64,000 nt of DNA from Deroplatys truncata (GCA_030765065.1 CM060988.1:202841565-202905564), one strand, 5' to 3'. Positions 45,061 through 55,776 are shown, counted from the first letter of the stretch. Notes: generated by a model from the sequence alone, not told the origin. Program-made: numbers and translations.

Positions 45061-45640
45061 TTAAATTTTTTCAAACTTTCTCTTCTTTGACTTCCTTGCA
45101 GATCCTTGAAGATGACTGTCCCTCCTCAACATCCAACAGTAGTCGGCCATCATAGTTTCATTCTATCTCCCTTGGTACCTCCACTCCATTTCCTTAATAT
45201 CTTGGTGAAAACATTCACCCTGCTCTTCACTATAATGTCCCAGATTTTCTTGAAAGTAGTCGATATGTGAATGCAGAAAATGCACCTTTACACTCATGTT
45301 AAAAACCCATCTTCTTGAAATTTTCCAACATTGTTTCGACAATGGCCTTGTAATTAGGATCTTTGTTATTGCCTAAGAAGTTTTCAGTAACTGATCAGAA
45401 GGCGGTCCATGCTTCTATTTCTCTCTCATTCATTGTCTTCTCAAAATCTTCATCCTTCATCAATTTCTTTATTTGAGGACCAACAAAAATTCCAGCTTTT
45501 AGTTTGTCTTGTGTAATGAAGGGAAATTTCTTGGAAAGGTACTTGAAGCAGGGTCCATCCTATGGCAGAGCCCTTACAAATTGCTTCATCAAGACCAATT
45601 TTATGTGTAGTGGCGGAAGCAATATCTTTATATCTCTATA
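45061..45640 (-). pseudogene. Decayed arthropod repetitive ORF (LPPLHIK...ADYCW family), function unknown
   Basis: Minus strand, in order: RDIKILLPPLHIKL (about 45600-45640), LMKQFVRALP, FVGPQIKKLMKDEDFEKTM (about 45440-45500), EREIEAWTAF, then SVTENFLGNNKDPNYKAIVE, a frameshift, FLHSHIDYFQENLGHYSEEQ (about 45220-45290), CFHQDIKEMEWRYQG, MMADYCWMLRRDSHL, and KKRKFEKI with a TAA at 45061-45063. From memory, proteins with this motif order recur as uncharacterised, multi-copy predictions in insects and spiders, so I take it for an element-borne gene. In-frame stops (after VRALP, after WTAF and after RYQGR) and the frameshift show that it is dead. The N-terminal part is missing, cut off by AB copies that begin at 45684. 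Confidence 0.65.
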
Positions 45641-45683
45641 CTTTTGAAGTTAAATTGTGAAAAAAACTGTACGTGATAGAAAA

Positions 45684-45723
45684 TACTTCCACTACTTACT
45701 ATACGTAGTAGAGAAAGTAAAAA
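45684..45723 (-). repeat. AB repeat stub (A end only)
   Basis: ATACTTCCACTACTTACTAT and GTAGTAGAGAAAGTAAAAA. It directly abuts the B end of the next copy at 45724, sharing the A run. Confidence 0.75.
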
Positions 45724-46570
45724 TCTGATGTGTTACACTCACATGACTTTCTCTACTCTTGTACAAACTATTTTTACAAACGCTTATTCTCCATATGGTT
45801 CATGTTAATCGAGATATTAATCCTATTGCTAATTTTCTTGTAGATGCAAGGGGAATATGGTAGACTTTAAGCGATAGTCAAATATTTTAAGAGCTGGTTG
45901 CTATGTGGAGTATTCCATTCTCTTTGCATGTCCAGGACATAAAAAAATGAATAACAAATTCCCAATTGAGAAAAAGTATAAGTATTGGAAAATTTAAGGG
46001 AATAACAAGCAATATCTCGAAAATGGTTCACTCAACAACAACAAAAAAATGTATATGACATAAATTGTGTATTTTAACGCGATCTACATTTTTTGTGTAG
46101 TAAAATTTTGTCTCTCTCTTATGGTTTACCAGTTATGCAAAAGTCGTTCAAATTGAAGAATACTTTTGGAGACATTCCCGGAAAATTCAAGATATACATT
46201 TTATTTGTCAAGAAAGTATCTTAAATATATGATATTTTAAGCAAAATCGTTAGACCCATTTTTGAGAAAATTAAAGTTTTCGAAAAATGTTCCATGTAAA
46301 GGTTAATCTGGGATGGGGGGATTTTCTTGAAAACCTTCGTGTCGCATATCTGTTAGATACTGAACCTAAATACCAAGTTTGGTGTTTATCCGACTGTTCG
46401 TTTCTGAGTTATGCTGTTCACAGACACACACACACGGATATGTTTCTAAAAATGCTTTTTTTGGATTCAGGGGGCCTCAAAACATATATTTCCGGTGGAA
46501 TCTCGGTATCGAATTTTGGGTGAAATACAATACTTCCCCTACTTACTATACGTATTAGAGAAAGTAAAAA
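45724..46570 (-). repeat. AB repeat, full length
   Basis: A clean minus-orientation copy of 847 bp from TCTGATGTGTTACACTCACA to ACTATACGTATTAGAGAAAG and TAAAAA. AAAAA precedes and ends it. Internal landmarks are CCAGTTATGCAAAAGTCGTT, ATATACATTTTATTTGTCAA and CTTCGTGTCGCATATCTGTT. Confidence 0.85.
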
Positions 46571-47279
46571 TTAAAAGCAGTTCTGAAATCAGTATAACAA
46601 TAGTGAGTCAGAATCACTTATTAGTTTTCAGTCATCCGATATCATGCAGACTAGTGTAATCCTTTTAAAACTGCATTATATACACACAAATATGTCAATA
46701 TAAAAGCATTAAGACATGTTGACGTGAATAAAAATATTGTGGAAACCATATGAGTTATTTAAGTGATCAAAACTTATGTTAGGATATACTGCTGTAACCA
46801 AGCTTAGTAGTTCTCTTTTACTTTTGGCACGATTGCACAAAAAAAGCTCTTCCATGCTACTGAGCTGGATGATCTGAACTTTTAACTGGAGAACGATTGG
46901 GAACTTGCAGCAATATTTTCGCTACAGAATTTAAAAAACTATTAACGGTTGAATATTTTGAAACGCTTTCCTTAATGTAAGTTAGTAGGTTACATTTTTA
47001 TAAATATTAAGAGGTACTAAACAATAACACTTACACTAGTTGAAATCAATTCCGAGAACTCCTAACAGCCACCTTCATACCGTGAGGGAACGGCTACAAG
47101 ATGAAGTGGAAATTGGCCGACGTGACATGAGCTACATCAGTGTTGTCAAGTTTCAAGACTGACTCAACGGCGCATATTGTTTGGTGATATCGTATTTGTA
47201 AATCAAATATGAAAAAGAAACGCATAAAATAAAATATACATGTAAAACAAGCAAATTTGCAAACTGCTGAAATAATATA
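46571..47279. other. No recognisable feature
   Basis: AT-rich flank of the DD41D transposon. Nothing supported. Confidence 0.4.
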
Positions 47280-48563
47280 GGGTCTTTCAACAAGAGTGTC
47301 CTATCTCTGAACTTAAATAAAACACGTTCTATAAATGATAGATGTTTATTTTGGAACATAATTAATGTCATTACGTGTGGAAGGGAACATCAGTTAAGTG
47401 ACCGCCACGACTTCGTTGGGTTGCGCGTATACGGTTGACCCAATTTTCAATGACAGAAGAACTAAATTAGGTCCAACTTCACGAATAACACGCGTGATGT
47501 TATTCATAAAATCATTTACTGTTTCTGGCTTCTTGACATAAACTCGAGATTTAACATAACCCAACAAGAAGTAATCCAACGGCGTTAACTCACATGACCT
47601 CGGGGGCCAGTTAACATCACCACCACGGGAAATGATGAAACCTCTGAACTTCTCCTTCAAAAGATCGATTGTTTCGAGAGCAGTATGACATGTGGCTCCA
47701 TCTTGCTGGAACCAGATGTTTCTGAGATCCATGCTATCCAATTGAGGCCAAAAATAGTCCCTTATAAGAACCCGGTATCTTTCTCCATTGACACTTAGAG
47801 CTTCTCCATCTTCATCTTGGAAAAAATATGGGCCAATGATTCCACCATACCAAAATCCACACCACACAGTAACCTTTTGGGGATAAAGTGGTCGTTCTTG
47901 AATCTGCATTGGATTGTGATTGCTCCAATAGCGGCAATTTTGTTTGTTAACACAACCATCCATCCAAAAGTGGGCTTCGTCGCTGAAGATGACTTTTCGA
48001 CAAAAATCCGGGTCAGCTTCCAATTGCTCCATAGCCCAGTCAGCGAATACACGGCGCAACCTATGCTCGTTGGACTTTACTTCCTGAATTAATACCATTT
48101 TGTAAGTGTGAAACTTCAAGTCCAGATGCAGAATTCGCCAAGTTGTGGTCGGCGAAAGCCCCAATTCTTGCGCTCGACGAGCAATTGATTTGTTTCCGTT
48201 CTCGCGTACACTCTCACGAACGGCGCCTATGTTTTCGTTGGATCGCTTACGTCGATTACGTACAGGCGTTCTTTGATCGCTGACAGAACCACTTCTTTCA
48301 AATTTATCGATCAAACGCCGAATCGTTCTCTCGCAGGGATGATTATGCACACCGTAAACTCCACGCAATACACGGAAGGTTTGGCGAACAGATGATCCAG
48401 TTTGATAATAAATTTTCACAATTTCTACGCGTTGCTGAATGCTGTAACGTTTCATGGCTATTTGTCAATAACAATGTAACCACATGAAAAAAATGACTGC
48501 TGTAACTCAATAACAACGGCAGCTGTCACATGTTAAAGATAGGACACTCTTGTTGAAAAACTC
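47280..48563 (-). mobile_element. DD41D Tc1/mariner-superfamily transposon with TIRs
   Basis: About 1,284 bp with 27-bp terminal inverted repeats (47280-47306 and 48537-48563) sharing TTCAACAAGAGTGTCCTATC. The left end is preceded by TA (47278-47279). On the right a TA is found two bases outside the repeat, so the boundary or duplication has drifted. It holds one transposase gene on the minus strand. The 41-residue spacing between the last two catalytic residues matches the DD41D (rosa/Visitor-type) lineage as I recall it. Confidence 0.85.
47371..48455 (-). pseudogene. DD41D transposase with DUF4817-like N-terminus; one C-terminal frameshift
   Basis: It opens MKRYSIQQRVEIVKIYYQTG, a DUF4817-type HTH. 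A second HTH (SIARRAQELGLSPTTTWRIL) follows at about residues 90-109. The DDE domain has D159 in FSDEAHFW, D252 in FQQDGATCHT and D294 in LTPLDYF, with 41 residues between the last two, so the catalytic triad is complete. The uninterrupted frame ends at 47394 after 353 residues. Its last stretch (SLKIGSTVYAQPNEVVAVT) is out of frame. The overlapping frame reads ENWVNRIRATQRSRGGHLTD to a stop at 47371-47373, the expected C-terminus. One indel near 47450-47460 is therefore the only lesion that I see. Activity of the truncated form is uncertain. Confidence 0.85.
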
Positions 48564-49186
48564 TTTACTTAAACATATTAACAAAACAGGCAAAATATTA
48601 CATAAAATACGGTTTAAATTGTTGGAAATGTAGTAATTAGGTCGCATACGTATAGCAAAGAATAAACATGCATTTGCATTACAACCCTGTCCTTATTCAT
48701 AACAAAACTACTTCACACTCCTACCTAATTTCAAGAGAGTGTGAGGTATTCAAGGGTATTTTAACAGTATAACCCAGAGAGAGACATATTCATAACACTA
48801 AGCAACAAAAAAGTAATATTTCTGCAGTTCAGAACTGCCTACTAAGTGTTTCATTGCATGGCCTATTGTGGATTTAACTTCTCTAGTTTTTACATAGTTC
48901 TAATTATTGCCACTTATCCCCCTTGTTATGCAACACTTGATTTTTCTAATGTTATGTCATAAGTTTTAAGTATGTATTATATCGCATTATTACCGCGAAA
49001 TTGTGGGACCTAAAATAAATAAATAGCACAGAAGGTGTTCTGCATCAACTGAAAAGTATTTAAAATTTTTATTTAAATAATTTATTACTTAGGCGACGTC
49101 TTAAAGATCAATATAGCATTCAACGTCTTCAGAGCGTTTCAGTCCTCCTCATTATGAATACGTCGCTTGACTGACGCGACGTTGGA
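48564..49186. other. No recognisable feature
   Basis: AT-rich spacer between the DD41D and hAT elements. Confidence 0.4.
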
Positions 49187-49194
49187 ATGATAAC
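49187..49194. repeat. 8-bp target-site duplication of the hAT element (right copy 53440-53447)
   Basis: ATGATAAC directly abuts both ends of the element and is identical in both copies. Eight base pairs is the usual hAT duplication length. Confidence 0.9.
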
Positions 49195-49940
49195 CAGGGT
49201 TAGGATTTTTAGGTGCGCACCTTTTTTCTTAGGGTAAGTTAAAGCTGTGCGGAAAGATATCACAGTGTGAAATTTTGTTTCTATTTGCGAAAAGAGGCAT
49301 TTTTCGCGAACCTTTTTCCCTTTTTTGGGACCTTTATCCCATTCTCCCCCAACCATGCCCATAATCCTCTTTCCCCCCTTTTTTCTTTTAAGTTTCATTC
49401 CAATTTATTCTTTAACTTTCAATTAACGTCTCCTCAGCTTGCTCTGTACGTGCGAATAGTAAGCTTACCTCTTTCAGTAAATGCCGCGCGGGAATTGAAA
49501 GCAACAATGGAAAATAACTGTGTGTTCGACGAAAACCTCTTTCTCTCGCTTTACCGCTATAAAGAAGTCCGCAATAATGCAATTGACAATGAGCGATTCT
49601 ATCCCACCAGAATCAGTAGTCTGCTGTTCGTGAATGTGAGTTTGTTACTGTGAGAGACGTCATCTGTTTGCGTGGAGGCGAAGGCTGGGCACGCAGAGAC
49701 GGCAGTAACCTCACCCGCGCAGTTCCGAGAATTATTAAGACTGGTTTCTGCTCGAAACTACTAGAAATCGCTGAGACTGAAGTTCCAGCATGAATGAGCA
49801 CATTCTGGTAATTGTCGCGGTGTTACAAGAAAATGTGGACAGCGAATGGGCGCAAGAGTGAGTTATGTGACAGTCGCATTGTGTTAGCAAGTCAGCTAGT
49901 GTTAGCTCTCCAAACGAGTGTACTAGTACTAGATTTTATA

Positions 49941-51381
49941 ATGCCAAAGGTGCCCAGGGCTCGATTTATTGTTCTGGTTGAGGTATTCAAACAAGATTTC
50001 ATAGACACTGATGGAACTGTTATGCGATGTACTATTTGTGATTCAGGAATTTTGTTAGATGAAAAACACCAGCGAGATCGCATCAAACAACACATTTCCA
50101 GCTCTAAGCATCAAATGAACAAGACTCTTCAAGCAAACAAATCACGGCAACCTCTATTACGAAATGCGTTTCAACAGAGTCCTACAAAAAGCCAAAATTT
50201 GAAGGAATTAAACATTGATTTGTGTGCAGCTCTTACACAAGCAGGTATTCCGCTCAATAAGGTGAACCATCCAGCGTTCAAGGGATTTCTTGAAAAATAC
50301 AAAAAGATGTCAATGCCCGATGAGAGTACTTTAAGAAAAACTACATGGAGCCTGTTTACCAAGAAACCATAGAAAGAATAAAGTCTGATTACGATGTGGG
50401 AATCATTGTGGATGAAACGATAGACTCAATGGAACGATATGTTTTGAACATTTTAGTTTTTCCCTTAGAAGGGGAGAAAGTTAAGCCCATGTTGTTAAAA
50501 ATGTACGAGCTGCAGAAAGCCAATGCCGGTACAGTAATGCAATCCATTATGGACTTCTGCCAAAAACTCTGGCCTACTGGTATCGAGTTTGAAAAACTTC
50601 TTCTTGTGGTTACGGACCAGGTTCCATACATGGTTTCAGCTGTTAACCAATTGAAACCTTTATTTCCTAACATGAAGCATGTGACATGCTTGGCTCATGC
50701 CCTTCACAGGGTTTGTGAATCCATAAGGAACGAATACGACATCGCAAATCAATTCATCTCTGCCCTGAAGAAGATTCTACTGAAAGCTCCGAGCCGTGTT
50801 GTTTACTACAGGGAAATCACTGGCCTGCTCCTTCCAAATTTCCCGGTCATTACTCGCTGGAGATCTTGGATTGAGTGTGCTGCTAGGTTGTGTGAGAATT
50901 TTGACAAAATTAAAGAGTTTGTGCTTTCTATGGATCCATCTGATGCAGGTGCAATTTCTATGGTGCAGCAACTTCTGTTACCGGAGAAAATACATAATTT
51001 GCAGACAGAACTATATTGTGTCCATAGTTACAAGTACCTGCCTGCAGCTATTGAACGATTGGAATAACAAGGTCTGGAGAAGGAAAAACAATTGGATATT
51101 TTTACTTCCGTGAGGGAGCAGTTAGATGGCTTTGCCAAAGACAAACTTGAATCTAGTCTTCAGAAGAATCCAGACATTGAGGAATTCGCCACATTTGTAG
51201 AGTTGCCATTTCAAGTGAATACAAGGTTTGCCCAATGCTTTCTGTGGATGTTGAAAGAAGCTTTAACATCTACAAAGACATTCTATCTCCTAATAAAACA
51301 GAACTTACTTTTAAAAATGTGGAGATGCTTAATGTCTTGAAGTACAACTGCTTCATGTTTTTCCCTTCTTTTGATGAGTGA
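49941..51381 (+). pseudogene. hAT transposase (CGGBP1-like zinc finger plus DUF659-type core), broken
   Basis: The start MPKVPRARFIVLV at 49941 is chosen because the family-like sequence begins there, although the frame is open from 49812. The zinc-finger-like region has MRCTICDSG and IKQHISSSKHQ (CX2C...HX5H). After a 1-nt frameshift near 50335-50345 the core continues: YDVGIIVDETIDSMERYVLN, LLVVTDQVPYMV, NMKHVTCLAHALHRVCESIR (about 50670-50735), APSRV and PVITRWRSWIECAARLCENF. A premature TAA at 51065-51067 follows AAIERLE, and the frame then resumes. A last frameshift near 51225 precedes LSVDVERSFNIYKDILS, the conserved hAT dimerisation segment, with a stop at 51379-51381. Together these give a nearly whole transposase of about 480 codons with three lesions. 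It resembles the family from which the vertebrate CGG-repeat-binding protein is thought to derive (recalled, not checked). Confidence 0.8.
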
Positions 51382-51733
51382 TAATTTTAAGTACTTGTTT
51401 GTAGTTCAATAAATTAGAATAGAGGAAAGAGAAATCGTTGAATTACTTAAGTGAATGCATAACTGAAATTAACCCAAAATCTAAAAAAAATCTAAAAAAC
51501 AAATGCTTGTAATTTTAGAATCCACTTTTATTACTTTCTGTACTACGTATAGTAAGGGAAGTATTGTATTCCACCCAAAAATTCGATACCGAGATTTCAC
51601 CGGAAATACATGTTTTGAGACCCCCTGAATCCAAAAAAAGCATTTTTAGAAACTGTCCGTGTGTGTGTCTGTGAACAGCATAACTCAGAAACGAACAGTC
51701 GGATAAACCTCAAACTTGGTATTTAGGTTCAGT

Positions 51734-51747
51734 ATCTTCCAAAGATG
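51734..51747. repeat. 14-bp target-site duplication of SINE-2 (right copy 52127-52140)
   Basis: ATCTTCCAAAGATG versus ATCTTCCAGAGATG, one mismatch, bracketing the SINE exactly. Confidence 0.85.
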
Positions 51748-52126
51748 GCGGCGCCGTGGCCGAGTGGTTAGACCGCTCGCCTCCCAACGAGGCGGCCCGG
51801 GTTCAATCCCAGGGACCTGCATGTGGGATTTGTGGTGGACGAAGCGGCGTCTGGGCGGATTTTCTCCGGGTTCTCCGGTTTCACCCGCCATTCATTCCAC
51901 CAACTGCTCCATCATCACCTTTCCTTTCATCCATTTCACCACCATTTTGTTTCATCTACTTCCTTCATCCCATACCAGGCATCGGGCTGATCACCCATCC
52001 TGGATGCTCTGTCTGATCCATGAGTGTCTGCTCCTCGATGGGCCTCTGACCCCAGGCACCCGCTTGTAAGTCCTGGGGGGTGTAAGTCCTACATAAGAGG
52101 AGGGTAAACAGATAATGAATGAATGA
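51748..52126 (+). mobile_element. SINE-2: tRNA-derived SINE (379 bp)
   Basis: The head is GCGCCGTGGCCGAGTGGTTA with A box TGGCCGAGTGG (about 51756-51766), an anticodon-like hairpin (CGCCT...AGGCG) and B box GGGTTCAATCCC (about 51799-51810). The body includes GGATTTTCTCCGGGTTCTCC and pyrimidine-rich CATTCATTCCACCAACTGCT. The 3' end is an (ATGA)n-like tail, GATAATGAATGAATGA. It is unrelated to SINE-1 in the body and tail. The D-arm sequence suggests a Leu/Ser-like tRNA ancestor, but the anticodon loop is altered. Confidence 0.85.
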
Positions 52127-53576
52127 ATCTTCCAGAGATGCGACACAAAGGTCTTCAAGAAAATCCCCCCACCCCAGACTACCCTTTACATGGAAATTTT
52201 TCGAAAATTTTAATTTTCTCAAAAATGGCTCTAACGATTTTGATTAAAATATCATATGTTTAACATATTTTATGACAAATAAAACGTATATCTTGAATTT
52301 CCTGGGAATGTCTCCAAAAGTATTCTTTATTGTGAACGACTTTTGCATAACTGGTAAACCATAAGAGATAGACAAAATTTTACTACACAAAAAATGTAGA
52401 TCGCGTTAAAATACACAATTTATGTCATATACATTTTTTTAGTTAAGTGAACCATTTTCGAGATATTGCTTGTTATTTACTTAAATTTTCCAATACTTAT
52501 ACTTTTTCTCAAATTCGTTATTCAATTTTTTATGTCCTGGATATGCAAACAGAATAGAATGCGCCACATAGCTACCAGTGCTTAAAAGATTTGACTATCG
52601 CTTATAACCTACCATATTCCCCTTGATCTACAAGAAAATTAGCAATAAGATTGACATCTCGATATCTCGAGTAACATGAAGCATATGGAGAATAAACGTT
52701 TGTAAAAATAGTTTGTACAAGAGTAGAGAAAGTCATGTGAGTGTAACACATCAGATTTTTTTTTTACCTAGCGAACGCTTCGGGATCGTTACGAGACATT
52801 TAAATACCCTTGCGCATTTGGTTGCTAGCTGTTTATATTTTTAAAACTTGATTTTAAGGCGTTTGTTATTTTCAGCATTTGTGCATATTCAAAATGTTCC
52901 ACACGATGTAGTTTTCATTCATTCATATTGACGTTTTTTATGCTTATTTAAAAAACCCAAATAAATAAAACTCATGTAATTTTTCTGTGTAATGAATCGT
53001 TTTTGCACTACTAATTTTTGAAGATAACAACGCGTACAAAAAAAAAACATAAAAATGCAAATACAAAACTGCAAAACTTTTTTTCTCTTAAACTAAGAAT
53101 GGTAGAAAAAAATTATGACAGATTTGTAGTTCCTTGACATAGAAGCAACACAAGTTTTTTTCTTTTTGAAAAATGCATCATGTATTGCATTTTGCATATG
53201 TGCATAATTTTATATTTTGAAAATTAATAACCTGAAAACTAATTAAGATTTTGGATTGAAATTCACAAAACAATTATATCTAAAGAAGGCTGACATGTGG
53301 TTATAAATTTCAGCCCAATTGAATGGATAGTTTAGGAAATAGCAATTTCAGTTAAAACAAACCAGCACCTTATTGTCCTTTTTTCAGCTTTTCCGTTCCT
53401 TTTTTCATCTGAAATTTGCACCTAAAAATCCTAACCCTCATGATAACCTAGGTAACATAGAGTGTCATTGTTACACACCGGAGAAATGGCCTTTTATTGC
53501 GGTGCACTTCTATGATCAATATGTTAAAGATATGCAGGCATACAATGGAGGCTCGGGCGAGTGTATTGTTAAAACA

Positions 53577-54300
53577 TCTGGTGCGTCACATTCACACTAG
53601 TGGGTATACAAACTATTCTTACAAAGTTTATTTTCATATGTGCTTCATTTTAATCCAGATAAACTTTTACAGAAACAGCTACATTACACATTTCGTTATA
53701 GATACAAAGAGTACAGCTGGACGCTATATGCTGCCATACTGTTTCCATGACATCGCGAGAAATAACTGAAAATCGACAGGACTTTAGAATGGCGAAGTAT
53801 TGGACAATTCGTTAATAATCGACATCTAGGAAATGGCTGTCGCCACAAAAACGTTATTTGAAATAAACTGTGCGTTTTAAAGAGATCTGCGTTTTTTTGC
53901 GTACTTCGTTTCCGTCTGTTACTTAACGTTTACCAGTTATACAAGATCACACAAAATTCCTTCCAAATTAACAGGACTTCAAAGGTTATTTACAGAAAAT
54001 TCAAGATATACACTTTATTTGTCACGTCAATATGTTTAGTATATAGTATTTTAATGGAAAGCTTTAGAACAATGTTTGAGAAAATCGAAAATTTGGAAAA
54101 ATGTTGCACATAAAGGGTAGTTTGGGGTGCGGGGAATTTGTTGAATATCTTGTTGTCGCATCTTTGGAAAGTACTGAACCTAAATGCAGGTTTTGTATTT
54201 AACCTCAATTGCTTCTTTGAATTCAAGTCTGAAAAGATATATTTGCGGTGTAATGTCGGTATCGAATGCAATACCTTCTCTATCTACTACGTTACGTAAA
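53577..54300 (-). repeat. AB repeat with internal deletions
   Basis: TCTGGTGCGTCACATTCACA (decayed B end complement) to CTATCTACTACGTTACGTAA (A end complement). It lies just outside the right end of the hAT element. Confidence 0.65.
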
Positions 54301-54695
54301 AACACTCCAACTGCCTTGATGTTGCAACGACGAGAAGCAAAATACGGATGTAGGAATTTCAAAGTTGTATTTTTTAAAATATCGCGCAGGACAAACATCT
54401 GCAATTTTAATGAGCTATATCTACATGTTTGCCGGCAGTATGATGATATTTATATCTTCATTTCCTAATTATATAATATTCACTCGTAATGAGAAGAATT
54501 TCAAAGATTATACAAAAAATTTCAAATGTACATTTTATTTGCTATGCCAGTAGTAAAACATATTTTAATCGACATTTTAAGGGTATTTTTGAGAAAATCA
54601 TAAAGAACAGTTATTTTTCCAAGTAAATTGATTGTCTAGGGTGAGAGGGTTTTGTGTAAATATTCGCATTGCATCCTGAAAGATGCGAGGTATTG
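54301..54695. other. Likely an older AB fragment (54440-54670), otherwise featureless
   Basis: ACAAAAAATTTCAAATGTAC, ATTTTATTTGCTATGCCAGT and AGGGTGAGAGGGTTTTGTGT resemble the minus-orientation AB body but are strongly diverged. Confidence 0.4.
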
Positions 54696-55353
54696 ATACA
54701 ACTTTCTCTACTACTTGCGCACACTAGGTAGAGGAAGCATTGCATTCCACCCAAAAATTCATTATCGAGATTTCGCAGGAAATGCATGTTTTAAGATTCC
54801 TGAATAAAATTTTTTTTTAGAAAAAGTCCTTGTATGTGTGTGTGTGTGTGTGTGTGTGTAAGTGAACAGCAAAAACCAAAAACGAAAATTCGGGCTTGGT
54901 ATTTAAGTTCAGCATCTCCCATGCGACACGAACATTTTCAACAAAATCCCCCCAGTCCAAACTACCCTTTCAATAGAACATTTTCGTTATTTTTATTTAT
55001 ACAAAAATGACTTAAGTATTTTGATTAAAATACCATAGAATATTTTCGATTGGTATTTGCAATGCAAATAAAATGTATATCTTGAATTTCCTGCGAAGTG
55101 CTCTTCGTTCTTAGTGACTTTGACATAACTGGTAAACCGTAAGAGATAGACAAAATTGTAGATCTCGTTAAAGCACACAATAACCATTTCTGAGATATTC
55201 TTTGTCTAACACTTTAGCGTACTACTCTTCTTGTACCTGCAATGAAGTATGTAATGAAAGTTTATTTCCAATAACAAGAAGTACATAAAAGAATAATTTT
55301 TATAAGAATAGTTTGCGAAAGATTGAGAGAATCTTGTGAATGCAGTGCATCAG
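54696..55353 (+). repeat. AB repeat, both ends present, shortened
   Basis: A end AACTTTCTCTACTACTTGCG, CATTGCATTCCACCCAAAAA, a (TG)n run at 54835-54860, TAACTGGTAAACCGTAAGAG, then the B end TGTGAATGCAGTGCATCAGA. Confidence 0.7.
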
Positions 55354-55404
55354 ATTTTTAAAGTTATTCATCTCTCTTTGACATACATCTGCACGCGTAC
55401 TTTC

Positions 55405-55670
55405 GTCATCCTCCGTGATCTAGGGGTACCATATTCCCGAGGTCGCGGGTTCAAACTCGGCGGAGAGCAATGAAGTTTTTTCGGGCATAAAAATCCTTAG
55501 CGTGGCTTCCTTCGGAAGGGAAGTAAAGCGGGTGGTCCCGTGTCGTAGATTTACGGCACATAAAAGAACCTCAATCCTGATAAACAGGCCTCTGAGCAAT
55601 CTTTCACGCCCAATATAGAATGGGACGCTAAGTACCATAGCAGTTAAAGAGCCTTCATAAATAAAACTCA
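55405..55670 (+). mobile_element. SINE-1 copy 4
   Basis: Plus orientation. The head is CATCCTCCGTGATCTAGGGG with B-box-like GGTTCAAACTC (about 55449-55459). The body has TCCTTAGCGTGGCTTCCTTC, CGGGTGGTCCCGTGTCGTAG, TTTACGGCACATAAAAGAAC and CAATCCTGATAAACAGGCCT, ending in CATAAATAAAAC. It is the most complete copy of the middle segment. The target duplication is unclear. Confidence 0.85.
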
Positions 55671-55689
55671 ATTTAAATTACACGTCATT

Positions 55690-55776
55690 TTTATAAAATG
55701 CTTTTCTGGGTACAGGAAGTGTATTTTGGTTGAAATGTCTACTTTTTGGGGTAGAGCTTCCTTAGAGAAAGTAACA
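55690..55776 (-). repeat. AB repeat stub (A end)
   Basis: TGGGTACAGGAAGTGTATTT and CTTCCTTAGAGAAAGTAACA. Minus orientation, A-end part only. Confidence 0.5.

Larger units (their letters stand above)
51528..52752 (+). repeat. AB repeat inside the hAT element, split by SINE-2
   Basis: Plus orientation. The A end TTACTTTCTGTACTACGTAT begins near 51531. Its first part ends at 51747, and after the SINE the body continues from 52127 (ATCTTCCAGAGATGCGACAC) to the B end GTGAGTGTAACACATCAGA at 52752. Without the SINE the copy would be about 0.85 kb. Its sequence is close to the full copy at 15008. Confidence 0.8.
49195..53439 (+). mobile_element. hAT DNA transposon with TIRs, carrying a nested AB repeat and SINE
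   Basis: The left end CAGGGTTAGGATTTTTAGG (from 49195) and the right end CCTAAAAATCCTAACCCTC (to 53439) form 22-bp inverted repeats with a terminal mismatch. They are flanked by ATGATAAC duplications. CAGGG is the usual hAT terminus. Total length is 4,245 bp, of which about 1.2 kb is a later AB repeat (51528-52752). The element itself is therefore about 3.0 kb. The transposase lies at 49941-51381 on the plus strand and is broken. The right part (52753-53417) is noncoding and AT-rich. Confidence 0.9.

Noticed and set aside
44787-45155. A 122-codon plus-strand open frame
   Set aside because: It is antisense to the decayed minus-strand family at 45061-45640 and extends into AT-rich DNA without motifs.
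49267-49653. A 128-codon open frame at the start of the hAT element
   Set aside because: Phe/Pro-rich low-complexity sequence in the 5' noncoding part of the transposon, with no family resemblance.
53373-53600. A 75-codon open frame spanning the hAT right end
   Set aside because: It crosses the terminal inverted repeat and target duplication, so it is not a gene.
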